Assembly: GCA_963838845.1 (NCBI GenBank)
Contig: CAWISR010000003.1
Span: forward strand, 372,001-436,000
DNA: 64,000 nt
Direction of reading: 5' to 3'
DNA from: CAVRXQ01 sp963838845
GTDB taxonomy: Bacteria; Actinomycetota; Acidimicrobiia; Acidimicrobiales; Bog-793
Shown here: positions 16,518-26,594 of the stretch, in pieces
Layout of the letters: every line of letters starts with the position of its first letter
Numbering within the stretch: the first letter of the stretch is position 1
Position numbers and translations under genes: made by a program
The notes under the pieces: generated by a model
What the model was told of the DNA's origin: nothing
Databases searched by the model: none
What the model saw: the letters and a program-made list of their open reading frames with translations, nothing else

Positions 16518-17456
16518 TCACCCCGGTCGCTCGCGAACGACGTCCGCTGGGTCCTTGTCGTCACGCAGTCCAAGAAAGCGCGGTTGCCGCAGTCGACCGT
16601 CGGTCGTCCACTCGGCAAAGCCAATCTGGGCGACGAGCGCGGGTCGCGTCCAATGCGCCCCACGCGCGATCGGTCGCGCGTCGACAAACGGTGACTCCTG
16701 TGCTTCGAGCACGCGCAGCTTGGCACCCAGCTCGTGCAGCGTCTTGGTGGTGAAGCCGGTTCCGACCTTTCCGGCGTAACGGAGCTGGGCGTCCTCGTAG
16801 TAGCCGACCAGTAGAGCACCGAAGTCGGTGCGGCTGCCGGCGGGGTCGGTGAAGCCGCCGATAACGAGCTCCTGCTCCCAGGCGCACTTCAACTTCAACC
16901 AATTCCGCGAGCGTCCGCTGCTGTAGGGCGCATCCGCGCGCTTGGCGATTAGCCCCTCCCAACCTGACCGGCAGGCGTCGGCGAAGCGACGCCGCGAGTC
17001 GCCGCGCCAAGCTTCGCTGAGCTGAAGCGTCGCACTCGGCCGGATCAAGCTTCTGAGCCGGGCGCGGCGCCCGAGCAGGGGCTCGCCGGTGAGGTCCTCC
17101 CCGTCAAGCGCGAGGAGATCGAACACGCAGTAGACGAGCGGGTACTCGGCCACGAGCTCGGGGGAGGGCTCGACTACCCCAAGGCGTTGCTGGAGGCGGC
17201 TGAACGAGGTCTTTTCGCCGTCGAAGGCAACTAATTCGCCATCAAGCAGCAGCCCCCCGGGCTGCTGGGCCGACACCCCGGCACGCACCTCGGGATAAGT
17301 GGCTGAGAGGTTCTTGGCGGTGCGCGACTCAAGGCGTACGTCGCCACCCTCCTTGCGCGCGACGCAGCGCTCGCCGTCGAACTTTCGCTCAAGCAACCAG
17401 TCGTCGCCGAAATCGCGACGGTCGGTCATCGTTGCCAGCATCAGCTCGACGGGCAT
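16518..17456 (-). CDS. ATP-dependent DNA ligase (LigD-ligase/LigC type)
   Basis: Stand-alone nucleotidyltransferase-plus-OB-fold ligase of about 312 residues. Motif I ERKFDGER has the adenylated Lys at residue 25; motifs DGELVAFDG, WEGLIAKR and WLKLK follow. The C-terminal EWTTDGRLRQPRFLGLRDDK is typical of the ligase module of LigD. ATG at 17456 has GAGGGACG upstream and fits the family; an in-frame GTG at 17483 adds nine residues. No Ku, polymerase or nuclease gene is nearby, so a role in backup nick sealing or end joining is inferred from the family. Confidence 0.88.
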   Translation of the reverse strand: MPVELMLATMTDRRDFGDDWLLERKFDGERCVARKEGGDVRLESRTAKNLSATYPEVRAGVSAQQPGGLLLDGELVAFDGEKTSFSRLQQRLGVVEPSPELVAEYPLVYCVFDLLALDGEDLTGEPLLGRRARLRSLIRPSATLQLSEAWRGDSRRRFADACRSGWEGLIAKRADAPYSSGRSRNWLKLKCAWEQELVIGGFTDPAGSRTDFGALLVGYYEDAQLRYAGKVGTGFTTKTLHELGAKLRVLEAQESPFVDARPIARGAHWTRPALVAQIGFAEWTTDGRLRQPRFLGLRDDKDPADVVRERPG

Positions 17457-17587
17457 GTCGGCATCGTCCCTCACGGCGCTCACGCGCCGTTCGCGCCCCC
17501 GGACCGGCGGGCGTTGATTCCAGCGCGAGCGCCGCGACCAGATCGCCGAGGACCGGCCCCATCTCCGTACGGTGACCGGCCATCAGG

Positions 17588-17680
17588 TCACGCGATGGTG
17601 ACGAAGTCGTTGAGGAGTCTTGGGGTGAGGATTTGCTCGGCGGCGGTGAGCGCCTCGGGCGACACCGGGTGAGTGCTCAC
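17588..17680 (-). CDS. Possible 30-residue ORF coupled to the poly-Glu gene
   Basis: GTG at 17680 overlaps the TGA of the upstream gene (GTGA) and reads 30 codons ending LLNDFVTIA before TGA. Codon use resembles neighbours, but the length is too short to identify. It may be a real coupled small peptide, the stub of a truncated gene, or chance. Confidence 0.25.
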   Translation of the reverse strand: MSTHPVSPEALTAAEQILTPRLLNDFVTIA

Positions 17681-18030
17681 TCCTCCTCTTCTTCCTCTTC
17701 GAGTTCTTCTTCCTCTTCGAGGCAGTGGTCGATCTCTACGCCCTCCGCGAGCTCAAGTATTCGATCGGCAAGGTTGTGCATCTCCTCGGGTGTCATCGCT
17801 TTCACAGACGCCTCGAACCTTCCCTGCGCAGTAAGGATCGCCCAGAATTCTCGAAACTCGCCTCGGCGGCGCGATCGGATCGCGTCGACATCGTCACTTG
17901 CATGGCTAAGTTCCCCGCCGCAATGACGAAGCGATCGGGCAGAGTTCCGGTATTCCGTCGGCAGCCGGTGAACGGCTTTGCTCATCAACGCAACGAATGA
18001 TCCGCCGTGGTCCTCAGTGGAGTCGGTCAT
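17677..18030 (-). CDS. Hypothetical protein with poly-glutamate tail
   Basis: 117 residues. The body contains a predicted helical segment (AMTPEEMHNLADRILELAEG). The last 13 residues are almost all Glu (EEEEELEEEEEEE). ATG start at 18030. No family recognised. A low-complexity acidic tail of this kind often mediates electrostatic binding, but nothing specific can be claimed. The opposite strand also has an open frame; this one is preferred for its helix pattern and start. Confidence 0.45.
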   Translation of the reverse strand: MTDSTEDHGGSFVALMSKAVHRLPTEYRNSARSLRHCGGELSHASDDVDAIRSRRRGEFREFWAILTAQGRFEASVKAMTPEEMHNLADRILELAEGVEIDHCLEEEEELEEEEEEE

Positions 18031-18169
18031 CGAACCAGTTCTTTTGGCAATCGTCCTTCAAGTCTGTGGATCTCATCAGCGAGTTTGCCACCCGCCCGTT
18101 TCGTGGGTCATTCGCGGTACGCGGGATCGAGCGAACGGCCGTTGTTTCACGGTTGCATCGGAGCTCTGG

Positions 18170-18796
18170 TTAGCGTCGTGCGGTGCCGACGATCATCGGG
18201 CGTTCGACCTTGGGCGCCTTCGGAACCTCGCCATGCCGGACCGACTCGATTCGGAGCACCGATGCCTCAATGGTTCCGAGGGTCTCTCGATTGGGATGGC
18301 AGCCAACCAGGTTGTAAAGAGGCGTGATCCGATCCTGTCGTTTCGCTTGGTTCGGATCGTCGGAGCGGACGTGCTCGATGAAGAGAAGACGCCCGTTTGG
18401 CTTCAACACGCGCACAATCTCTGCCACCGCGACGTCTTGGTTGGGGACGCTGCACAGCACAAGCGTCACAACTGCGGTGTCGAAAGTCTCGTCCGGAAAG
18501 GGCAGTCTTTCGGCCGACGCATCGATGACCTCCGCCGCCCGATCGAGCGCGCCGATTCGCTGGCGAAGGCGGCGGCGCATGTATCGGTCGGGCTCGGCCA
18601 GCACCAATCGCGTCACCACTTCGGGATAGTGCGCAAGGTTGAGTCCGGTGCCGGCCCCGATCTCAATCGTCACTCCTTCAGCGCTCTCCAGAAGCCGTCG
18701 TCGTTCCTCCCGCAAACCGGCCTCTTCGGATCCCTTGCTGAGCCTGTCATACAGCGCGGCAAATAATCGCCGTCTCATCGAGACTCCAGTTCCCAA
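18170..18796 (-). CDS. Class I SAM-dependent methyltransferase
   Basis: 208 residues of the Methyltransf_11/UbiE-like type. SAM-binding motif I is TIEIGAGTGLN; further conserved points are ASAERLPFPDETFDTAV, VLCSVPN and RVLKPNGRLLFIEHVRS. An N-terminal helix (YDRLSKGSEEAGLREERRRL) resembles small actinobacterial methyltransferases of unknown substrate. Monocistronic. The substrate cannot be told. Confidence 0.85.
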   Translation of the reverse strand: MGTGVSMRRRLFAALYDRLSKGSEEAGLREERRRLLESAEGVTIEIGAGTGLNLAHYPEVVTRLVLAEPDRYMRRRLRQRIGALDRAAEVIDASAERLPFPDETFDTAVVTLVLCSVPNQDVAVAEIVRVLKPNGRLLFIEHVRSDDPNQAKRQDRITPLYNLVGCHPNRETLGTIEASVLRIESVRHGEVPKAPKVERPMIVGTARR

Positions 18797-19092
18797 ACGA
18801 CCCTGCCGAGGCGTCTTGGTTCTGAGTAGAACGGATCAACTTGACAGGTAGGTGCGAAGGGCAAACGTAGACGAAAGGCTCGTCACCACGGTGACGAAGT
18901 CGACGGTGGCATCGCCCATTCGCCGGTACCACTGAGACGACGAAGCATCGCGTGATCGCCTCGACACGTGATCGTGAAGTCGGACCCTGAACCACCGACG
19001 TCTCATGGTGTGTCTGTGGTGCAACCTTGGCGCCAAGAGCCAACGCTCGGCGCGTGGGTTCAGGATTGTCCTCTTGACCAGGGCTATCGAAG
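18797..19092. other. Intergenic, nothing recognised
   Basis: 296 bases between the methyltransferase start and the tRNA 3' end. It should hold the methyltransferase promoter, and transcripts of gyrA plus tRNA may end here. No clear terminator hairpin with T-tract, repeat or gene was seen. Confidence 0.4.
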
Positions 19093-19166
19093 TGGGGCTA
19101 ACTGGACTTGAACCAGTGACCTCAGCATTATCAGTGCTGCGCTCTAACCAACTGAGCTATAGCCCC
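19093..19166 (-). tRNA. tRNA-Ile (GAT anticodon)
   Basis: 74 bases folding as a cloverleaf: acceptor GGGGCTA pairs with TAGCCCC, D-arm AGCTCAGTTGGTTAGAGC, anticodon arm CAGCA-CTGATAA-TGCTG with anticodon GAT, and T-arm with GGTTCAAGTCC. Discriminator is A; CCA is not encoded and must be added by the CCA enzyme (gene at 41639). Position just downstream of gyrA is the usual actinobacterial place. Confidence 0.97.
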
Positions 19167-19193
19167 AGGCGCCTCGAAGCTACCTGATCGGAG

Positions 19194-21672
19194 TCAGTCC
19201 TCTTCCGCCGCCGCCATCAACGCGACGGCCGTCACACGCTGGCCGTCTTCGAGATTCATCACCCGTACTCCCGTCGCGTCGCGGCCCTGGGCGGTGATCT
19301 CACGCACCGCCATGCGAATAACGATCCCAGCGGACGACACCACTAACAACTCGTCATCGATCGTCGCCATCAGCGCATCAATCACAACGCCGCGACGCTC
19401 GGTGATCTTGATGCCTCGCACGCCTTGGCCGCCGCGACCTTGGGTTCCGAAGCGATCGAGCTTCGTGCGCTTCCCGAAACCCGCGTCGGTGACGATGACG
19501 AGATCGACGTCCGGACGCGACACGTCGCACGCGACGAGTTTGTCGCCGGCCTTCAGTCGCATGCCGCGTACACCGGCCGCAGAGCGGCCCATCGGCCGAA
19601 CGTCGGACTCGTCGAAGCGAATCACCATCCCCTGCTCACTGACCATGAACACATCGTCGTCGCCGCTCGTCGGAAGCACGCGCACGAGCTCGTCATCGTC
19701 ATTGAGCGTGATCGCGATGAAACCCTCACGCCGCGACTTGTCGTACTCGCTGAAGGAAGTCTTCTTCACCTGTCCGCTGCGCGTCGCGAACAACAGGTAC
19801 TGGTCCGGATCGAATTCCTTCGTCGGAACGATCGCCTGGACGCGTTCCCCGGGGCTGAGCGAGATGAGATTGACGAGGGCGGTTCCCCGCGCGGTGCGTT
19901 CCTTCACCGGGACCTCGTGCGCGCGAAGGCGGTACACCTTGCCGCGGTTCGAGAACAACAACAGGTGAGAAAGCGACGTCGCGTAGACGACCTCGCGGAT
20001 GAGATCCTCCTCCTTCAACCGCGCGCCCTGGACGCCGCGGCCACCGCGTGATTGGGTTCGAAACGCGTCCGTTGAGACCGCCTTCACGTAGCCCGCGCGA
20101 GAGGGTCACGACGATCTCGTCGTCCTCGATCAGGTCCTCGGCCGAGAGGTCGCCCGGATCGTGCACTACGCGGGTGCGACGTTCCTCGGCGAACTTGTCG
20201 TGCACCGCCGCGAGCTCGTCGGAAATCACGCGCAGCAACTTCGCTCGATGTCCGAGGATCGACTCGAGTTGGGCGATCGTCTTTTTGAGCTCGGCCATCT
20301 CCTCCTCGAGCTCGGAACGGCCGAGTCGTGTCAGGCGACCGAGCGTCATGTCCAAGATGTGGTTCGCCTGGTCCTCGGAGAACGAGAACGGCTCGGCCAT
20401 GAGATTCGTCCGTGCCTCGGCGCGGTCTTCCGAGCCGCGGATCGTGGCGATGACCTGATCCAGCATGTCGAGCGCGCGCAGAAATCCCTCGACGATGTGG
20501 GCGCGCTCGCGCGCCTTGCGCAAACGGAACTCCGAGCGCCGGGTCACGACTTCGACTTGGTGGGCGACGTACGCCGAGAGCGCCTGGGCGAGGTTCACGA
20601 GTCGAGGCACACCGTCGACCAGGGCGAGCATGTGGATGCCGAAGCTCGCCTGGAGCTGGGTGTGCTTGAACAGGTTGTTCAGCACGACGTTTGGGTTGGC
20701 GTCGCGTCGCAAGGTGACGACGAGGCGCGGTTGTCCGCCCGCGGAGAGATTGTCGATCGCCGAGATCCCAGAAACCTCGCCGGATTCGAGAGACTCGGCG
20801 ATCTGCTTCTCGATCACTTCGACCGCTGTCTGGTAGGGGATCTCGCTAACAACAATCTGTGGTGCGCCGTTGCGCGCTTCGGTCACTTCAGTGACGGCGC
20901 GGATCTTCACCGATCCGCGCCCCGTCCGGTACGCGTCGATGATCCCTGCGCGGCCCAAGATCAACCCGCCGGTCGGAAAGTCGGGGCCTTTCACAAACTT
21001 CATCAGGTCGTCCGGGGTCGCGTCGGGATGCTCGATCAGGTACCGCGTCGCATCGATCACCTCACCCAAGTTGTGTGGCGGGATGTTCGTCGCCATCCCG
21101 ACCGCGATCCCCTGCGAGCCGTTGACGAGAAGGTTCGGAAAGCGCGAAGGCAAGACGACGGGCTGCTCGTAGCGGCCGTCGTAGTTCGGGACGAAATCGA
21201 CCGTGTCCTCGTCGATGCCCTCCAACAGCGACATCGCGAGCGCCGCGAGGCGTGCCTCGGTGTAACGCATCGCCGCCGGCAGCGCATCGGGACCGGGGGC
21301 ACCGAAGTCGCCGTGGCCGTCGATGAGCGGGTGCCGCAAGCTGAAGTCCTGCACCATGCGCGCGAGCGCGTCGTAGATCGCCGCATCGCCGTGGGGATGG
21401 AACTTCCCCATCACCTCACCGACGACGCTCGCGCACTTCACATGGGGACGGTCAGGGCGCAGTCCGCTGTCCCACATCGAATAGAGGATCCGACGGTGAA
21501 CAGGTTTCAGTCCGTCGCGCACATCGGGCAGCGCCCGCGAAACGATGACCGACATCGAGTACTCGAGGTACGAGCGCTCCATCTCTTCTTGAAACTCGAT
21601 CGGTTCGACGATCGGTTCAGACGGCGTGTCCCCGTCCGACCGAGCGGCCGGCCTCTTCGAGCGAGGCGGCAT
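19194..21672 (-). CDS. gyrA: DNA gyrase subunit A, interrupted by one frame change
   Basis: Breakage-reunion subunit of gyrase. Reads normally from MPPRSKRP through the active-site region (AAMRYTEARL, catalytic Tyr) to IVVTLSRG near 20100. It then continues in another frame from YVKAVSTDAFRTQSRGG to the stop, covering the six-bladed C-terminal domain with GyrA-box-like sequence QGRGGQGV. The interval is 2479 bases (3n+1), so one base was gained or two lost within CGCG-rich 20092-20100. The quinolone region reads HPHGDAAIYDALARM, with Ala at the E. coli Ser83 position. It lies 66 bases after gyrB. Probably intact in the organism. Confidence 0.95.
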
Positions 21673-21738
21673 CGATTCCTACCTTTCTCTCACGTTCCAT
21701 TACCCCGAGCGCCCCCCGACCGCCAGGTGAGGGGTCGA

Positions 21739-23689
21739 TCAGATGTCGAGGAAGCGGACGTCTTTCGCGTTCGTCTGGATGAAATGACGCCGTACCTCGA
21801 CGTCGTCGCCCATCAGCACCGAGCACACCTGGTCCGCCGTCGCCGCCTCTTCCATCGAAATCCGAAGCAACGACCGCTTGTCGGGGTCGATCGTCGTGTC
21901 GCGCAGCTCCGAGAAGTCCATCTCCCCGAGACCCTTCAGACGCTGGAAGTCTTTCGTGTGGTTCGGGTGCTCCTCCAAGAACCGCACGCGCGCGGCATCG
22001 TCTTTCAGGTACTGCTTCGTCGTCCCGACGAGCGTCGAGTACAAGGGCGGCTGGGCGACATAGACGTGGCCAGCCTCGATGAGCGGCCGCATCTGACGGA
22101 GGAAGAACGTCAGGAGCAACGTACGGATATGCGAGCCGTCGACGTCTGCGTCCGCGAGGATGATCACCTTGTCGTAGCGAATCTTCTCGAGTTCGAAATC
22201 GTCGGCGACCCCAGCGCCGATTGCCATGATCAGCGCCTGGATCTCGGCGTTTTTGAGCATCTTGTCGACGCGTGCCTTCTCGACGTTCAGGATCTTTCCT
22301 CGGATCGGCAGGATCGCCTGAGTATGCGGGTTGCGCGCGTTCTTCGCCGAGCCCGCCGCAGAGTTGCCCTCGACGATGAACAGCTCCGATTCGCGCGCAT
22401 CGCGCGACGCGCAGTCGATGAGCTTTCCGGGAAGACCCGCCCCGTCGAGCGCCGACTTGCGGCGCGTGAGGTCGCGCGCCTGGCGCGCCGCGACACGCGC
22501 CCGCTGAGCGGTGACGGCCTTTTGCAGGATCTGATTCGCTTCGCGCGGGTTCTCCTCGAGCCATTCGGCGAGTTTCTCGTTCGTCGCGCGCTCGACGAGC
22601 GAACGGATCGAGACGTTGCCGAGCTTCGCCTTCGTCTGGCCCTCGAACTGCGGGTTCGTCAACCGCACGGAGATGATGGCCGTCAGGCCCTCGCGGATGT
22701 CCTCTCCTTGCAGGTTGTCATCGGCCTCTTTCAATGAGCCCCGATTTCGCGCGTTGCGGTTCACGACGTTTGTGAGCGCCTTCTTGAATCCTTCCTCGTG
22801 CATGCCACCCTCGACGGTGGCGATCGAGTTCGCAAAGGAATAGATGCTCTCGTAGTACCCGGTGTTCCACTGCAGCGCGATCTCGATCTCCTGGTCGTTC
22901 TCGGACTGGGCGAAGTACGCGACCTTGCGGAACAGCGCCTCTTTCGACTGGTTGAGATGTCGCACCAGGTCTTCTATTCCGCCCGTGTAGCGGAACGTCT
23001 GCGACTGCTCGTGCCCAGGCCGCTCGTCCTTGAAGCGGATCTCAAGCCCGCGCTGCAAGAACGCGTTCATCTGTAAACGCTCGATGATCGTCTGGGCACG
23101 GAACTCGACTTCGTCGAAGACCTTCGGATCCGGCCAGAACGTGACCGTCGTCCCCGTGCGATCACGCGGTGACGGTCCGACCTTCTTCAACTTGCCGCTC
23201 GGTTTGCCACCGTCGACGAACGTGATCTCGTAGCGGCTGCCGCCACGGTCGACTTGGAAGCTCGAGCCGCGTCGACAGCGCGTTCACGATCGAGACGCCG
23301 ACACCGTGCAGTCCACCCGAGACCTTGTAACTTCCTCCGCCGAACTTTCCCCCGGCGTGGAGCGTCGTCAGCACGATCTCTGCTGCGGACTTCGTCGGAT
23401 CGTCCGGGTGGGGGTCGATGGGAATCCCACGACCGTTGTCGGTGACCCGACAGCCCCCATCTTTCAGGATTGTGACGTCAATCCGGTTGCCGAAGCCTTG
23501 CATTGCCTCGTCGACCGCGTTGTCAACGACCTCCCAGACGAGGTGGTGCAACCCAGAGGACGACGTCGAGCCGATGAACATCGCCGGGCGCATCCGGACG
23601 GGCTCGAGCCCCTTCAAGACGGTGATGTCGGCCGCTTCGTACGACCCCGCGGTGGCGCGCCGGGACCTCTCTTTTACCTTCGTCACCAC
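21739..23689 (-). CDS. gyrB: DNA gyrase subunit B, interrupted by one frame change
   Basis: ATPase subunit of gyrase. The N-terminal GHKL part has EVVDNAVDEAM, VTDNGRGIP and KVSGGLHGVGVSIVNALS. After TRLE (near 23255-23263) the frame changes and continues with QVDRGGSRYEITFVDGGKPS, the transducer and Toprim domains (IILADADVDGSHIRTLLLTF). Length 1951 bases is 3n+1, matching one extra base in CTTCC. The Toprim motif reads EGNSAAGSA instead of the usual EGDSAGGSA. GTG start at 23689. Belongs to the dnaN-recF-DUF721-gyrB-gyrA series. Break most likely a sequencing error. Confidence 0.95.
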
Positions 23690-23761
23690 GGGCGCGGCTC
23701 CTCAACGGCGTCGATGCCAAATGCCGGCTTGCGTGCCGTAAGCGCAAGCCACAGGACCCGT

Positions 23762-24151
23762 TCAGTCTAGGCGGAAACGACCGTCCACTTGGCCTTTCAC
23801 CCGCTCGACAACGCGGCGTCCGAGCAGCTCGGCAAGGCGGTCGCAAATTGCCGGGGCGAGAAAAACGAGTTCGGTCACCCGCCCCGGCGTGTCGACCGCG
23901 ACAAGGAGCTCCGACCCGTTCAATGTGCGAGGGGTGCTGTGCTGCGCGGCGACCTCGCCGACGAGCTCCGGCCAAGAGCGGGCGATCGTGTCGAGCAGGC
24001 GGAGACTTTGGAGTCCTTCCGCTTTCAGGTACGCGTCGAGGACCTCGTCGATCGGATACGGCTGTCGTCGCGATTCTTCTGAACCATCGGCGTCCTCGCC
24101 GTCGATTGGGCGCGCCGCGCGTCGGCCGCGGTGTCCCCTTCGTGCCCTCAC
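23762..24151 (-). CDS. DUF721 (DciA-like) protein
   Basis: 129 residues, GTG start overlapping the recF stop (GTGA). DUF721 core: ARSWPELVGEVAAQHSTPRT then LNGSELLVAVDTPG and LVFLAPAICDRLAELLG. DciA members of this family help load the replicative helicase in bacteria lacking DnaC/DnaI, which fits the place between recF and gyrB and the absence of a loader gene here. Role inferred from family. Confidence 0.85.
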   Translation of the reverse strand: MRARRGHRGRRAARPIDGEDADGSEESRRQPYPIDEVLDAYLKAEGLQSLRLLDTIARSWPELVGEVAAQHSTPRTLNGSELLVAVDTPGRVTELVFLAPAICDRLAELLGRRVVERVKGQVDGRFRLD

Positions 24152-25227
24152 TCCAGCAGTTTCCCTTGCGCAACCCGGACGATCTTCACGGGATTCGCCC
24201 CGGGAGGCAGCGGGCCGGCAGTCGTAAGGATCGCCTGGCCGTCAGGGAGCTGCTGAAAAAGGGCTTCGGCCGTGCGTTCGTCGAGTTCGGAGAACGCATC
24301 GTCCAACAACAGCACCGGTGAGGTCTTCGCCCAGGCGGTGACAGCGCCATGAGCGGCGAGTCGGAGTGCGAGCGTCGCGCAACGTTGCCGACCTTGTGAG
24401 ACCCGTGTTCGCGCGTCGAGGGATCCCACCATGACGGTGAAGTCGTCGCGGTGCGGTCCGATCGTCGTCACCTGACGTCGGACGTCGTCGTCGCGTGAAG
24501 ATTTCAGCGCCTGGCCAAGGTCCCCGGTGAACGAGCGCACGTACGTGAGCTCAAGCTGCTCGTCGGCGCGGGTGAGATCGCGAAAGGCCCGGTCCACGAG
24601 CGGAGCGATCTCTGCCAGGAGATCCTCGCGGGCTCGGACGAATTCCTCACCGGCGAGCGCGAACTGCTCGTCCCATACGTCGAGCGTCGAAGCAGCTTCC
24701 CGGCTGAGAAACCCTCCAGCCTGCCGCAACAGCGAACCACGTTGGCGCAGGATTCGCTCGACATTCTGACGAAGTTCGAGAAGCCTCGGATGCGCTGCAA
24801 CAAGGGCATCATCGATGTAGTCCCGACGGTACTGAGGACCGCCTTTCACGAGCGCGAGGTCGTCGGGTGTGAACACCGTGACGCGGAGGGTTTCGAGCAG
24901 CTCCGCATGTCGTCGTGGTCGTTGACGGTTGCGGAGGACGCGGTCTCGTCGGTCGCGCACCAACTCGATCTCGACGAGCTCCGTCCGGTCGTCGGTCGCG
25001 GTTTCGACGCGGATCACCGATTGTGATCGGTCATCACGAATGAGCGACTCGCGTGGTGTGCCCCGAAATGACGCGAGCGTGGACGCGTACGCGATCGCCT
25101 CAAGCAAGCTTGTCTTTCCGGCGCCGTTTTCGCCGGTCACGACCGTCAGCCCGGCAGGACTCGGTGTGAAACGCGCGCACTCGAGATTCCGAAAATCCCG
25201 AACCTCGAGCCAGCGAACCTCGCTCAG
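24148..25227 (-). CDS. recF: RecF recombination/replication-repair protein, apparent CTG start
   Basis: SMC-like ATPase acting in single-strand gap repair. Conserved N-terminus WLEVRDFRNLE, Walker A GENGAGKTS, then VFTPDDLALVKGGP, signature SQGRQRCATLALRLA and Walker B VLLLDDAFSELD. About 359 residues. The conserved N-terminus lies upstream of the first GTG (25140). The only plausible initiator in frame is CTG at 25227, overlapping the dnaN stop (CTGA). No ATG, GTG or TTG is available between the dnaN end and the conserved region. A base error hiding a GTG cannot be excluded. Confidence 0.93.
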   Translation of the reverse strand: MSEVRWLEVRDFRNLECARFTPSPAGLTVVTGENGAGKTSLLEAIAYASTLASFRGTPRESLIRDDRSQSVIRVETATDDRTELVEIELVRDRRDRVLRNRQRPRRHAELLETLRVTVFTPDDLALVKGGPQYRRDYIDDALVAAHPRLLELRQNVERILRQRGSLLRQAGGFLSREAASTLDVWDEQFALAGEEFVRAREDLLAEIAPLVDRAFRDLTRADEQLELTYVRSFTGDLGQALKSSRDDDVRRQVTTIGPHRDDFTVMVGSLDARTRVSQGRQRCATLALRLAAHGAVTAWAKTSPVLLLDDAFSELDERTAEALFQQLPDGQAILTTAGPLPPGANPVKIVRVAQGKLLE

Positions 25228-26348
25228 GAGACCCGCACCGGCATCAGCAAGTACCGGTAGTCGTCGTCTCCCTCGGCGCGCACCGTCGCCGGCTTCGACG
25301 AATCGATAACCTCGATCACCACCGTGTCGGAACGGAGAGCCTCAACGCCATCCAAGAGGTAATTCGGGTTGAACGCGACGACGAGCTCGTCGCCTTGGTA
25401 TTCCCCCGAGATCTGCTCTGCCGCCCGCCCGCTTTCGGTCGTGAGCACCGTCAGGTCCGCGCCATCCGAGCGAAATGCCACACGAACCGGTGTCGCAGCG
25501 TCTTTCGCGTCTCGCACCATCAACCGGACTCGTCTCAGTGCGTTTGCGAGTTCATCTCTCGGCGTACGCAGAGCATTCGGATACGAAGCCGGCAATAGCC
25601 GCTGGTAATCGGGAAACGGCCCTTTCAAAAGCCGAGTCGTGAGCCGGGTGTCGTCGAGTTCGAAGACCGCGTCCAAATCGCTGTGGCGGAAAACAAGTTT
25701 TGCGTCACCGTCCTTTTCCCTATCGGAGACAAGGCGTTGGATCTCGCCGAGCGCCCGGGCGGGGATCAGCACCTCCGAGCCCGGGGAGAGTGCGGAAAGG
25801 CCGGCCAGATCCTTGAACGCCAGGCGGTACGAGTCGGTCGCGACCAATCGCAATCCGTTGTCGGCCGCGACCATCAACACGCCCGTCAGTTGTGGCGCTC
25901 TTGAGTCGTCCGTTAGTGCAGCCGGCACAACCTGTCGAAGCCCCTCGGCAAACGGGCCGGCCGGAAGGGTGATCCCGTCGCCGTCGACACTCGAAAGTCG
26001 TGTGACCTCGGCGCCGATCGGCACCCGCACGTCGAACTCCGCCTTGCCGGAGGTGATCTTCACCTCCTGGTCATCCGCTTCGACACGGACGGCTCCTGGG
26101 TCGAAGGCCCGCACGATGTCGACGGCGAGGCGCGATGGGATTTGCGTAGATCCGTCCTCACTGCCGGCAACCGTCCGTGTCACCTCGATCGAAAGATCCG
26201 CGTCTGATCCAACGACTTCCAGCTGATTGCCACGCAACGCAAGCCGTATGTTCTGCCCGCCGAGGCTCACACCCGTGCGCGCCGTAGCCGCGCGTGCCGT
26301 AATGCTCAACGCCTCGAGAAGAGCGTCCCGCTCGGTTCGGAACTTCAC
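25224..26348 (-). CDS. dnaN: DNA polymerase III beta sliding clamp
   Basis: 374 residues with three clamp folds; conserved MKFRTERDALLEALS start, PILTGVL-like segment QLTGVLMVAADNG, and C-terminal YLLMPVRVS. Ring clamp for replicative polymerase. ATG at 26348 follows a purine-rich leader in oriC. Stop overlaps recF start. Confidence 0.97.
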   Translation of the reverse strand: MKFRTERDALLEALSITARAATARTGVSLGGQNIRLALRGNQLEVVGSDADLSIEVTRTVAGSEDGSTQIPSRLAVDIVRAFDPGAVRVEADDQEVKITSGKAEFDVRVPIGAEVTRLSSVDGDGITLPAGPFAEGLRQVVPAALTDDSRAPQLTGVLMVAADNGLRLVATDSYRLAFKDLAGLSALSPGSEVLIPARALGEIQRLVSDREKDGDAKLVFRHSDLDAVFELDDTRLTTRLLKGPFPDYQRLLPASYPNALRTPRDELANALRRVRLMVRDAKDAATPVRVAFRSDGADLTVLTTESGRAAEQISGEYQGDELVVAFNPNYLLDGVEALRSDTVVIEVIDSSKPATVRAEGDDDYRYLLMPVRVS

Positions 26349-26594
26349 GGATCTCGCGCCCCTTTCTGCTTAATCTTCCTTAGGAAACAAGAGCAGTAGT
26401 AGTAGGTGCTGTGGATTGTGGATGACCAACGGTAGGTCCAGCGTGCGGCCGCATTGGCCTCGCGTCGCTCGTCCACCGAATCCACAGGAACGACCCGTCG
26501 CCCGGATCGATCTTGTGCACCGACGTCGCCTGATCCCCAGCTTGACAGGTCGACATCCCGTTGCTTTCCACGTGTTGTGCTCTTGTCAGGTGAT
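26349..26594. other. oriC: Putative oriC (dnaN-dnaA intergenic region)
   Basis: 246 bases between dnaA and dnaN, the usual origin position in Actinomycetota. At 26397-26405 TAG is repeated three times, then GGTGC, then two overlapping DnaA-box-like sites TGTGGATTG (26410-26418) and TGTGGATGA (26417-26425). A weaker site GAATCCACA lies at 26478-26486. The TAG-repeat, GC spacer, box order matches the DnaA-trio unwinding arrangement described in other bacteria. No gene is present. Confidence 0.75.

Noticed and set aside
17389..17583. Short frame MAGHRTEMGPVLGDLV before the ligase
   Set aside because: No family, overlaps the ligase start out of frame, no convincing ribosome site; not supported.
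20161..22737. 858-codon open frame antisense to gyrB/gyrA
   Set aside because: Shadow of gyrase codon bias in high-GC DNA; Arg/Val/Asp-rich with no domain, and gyrase motifs are on the other strand.
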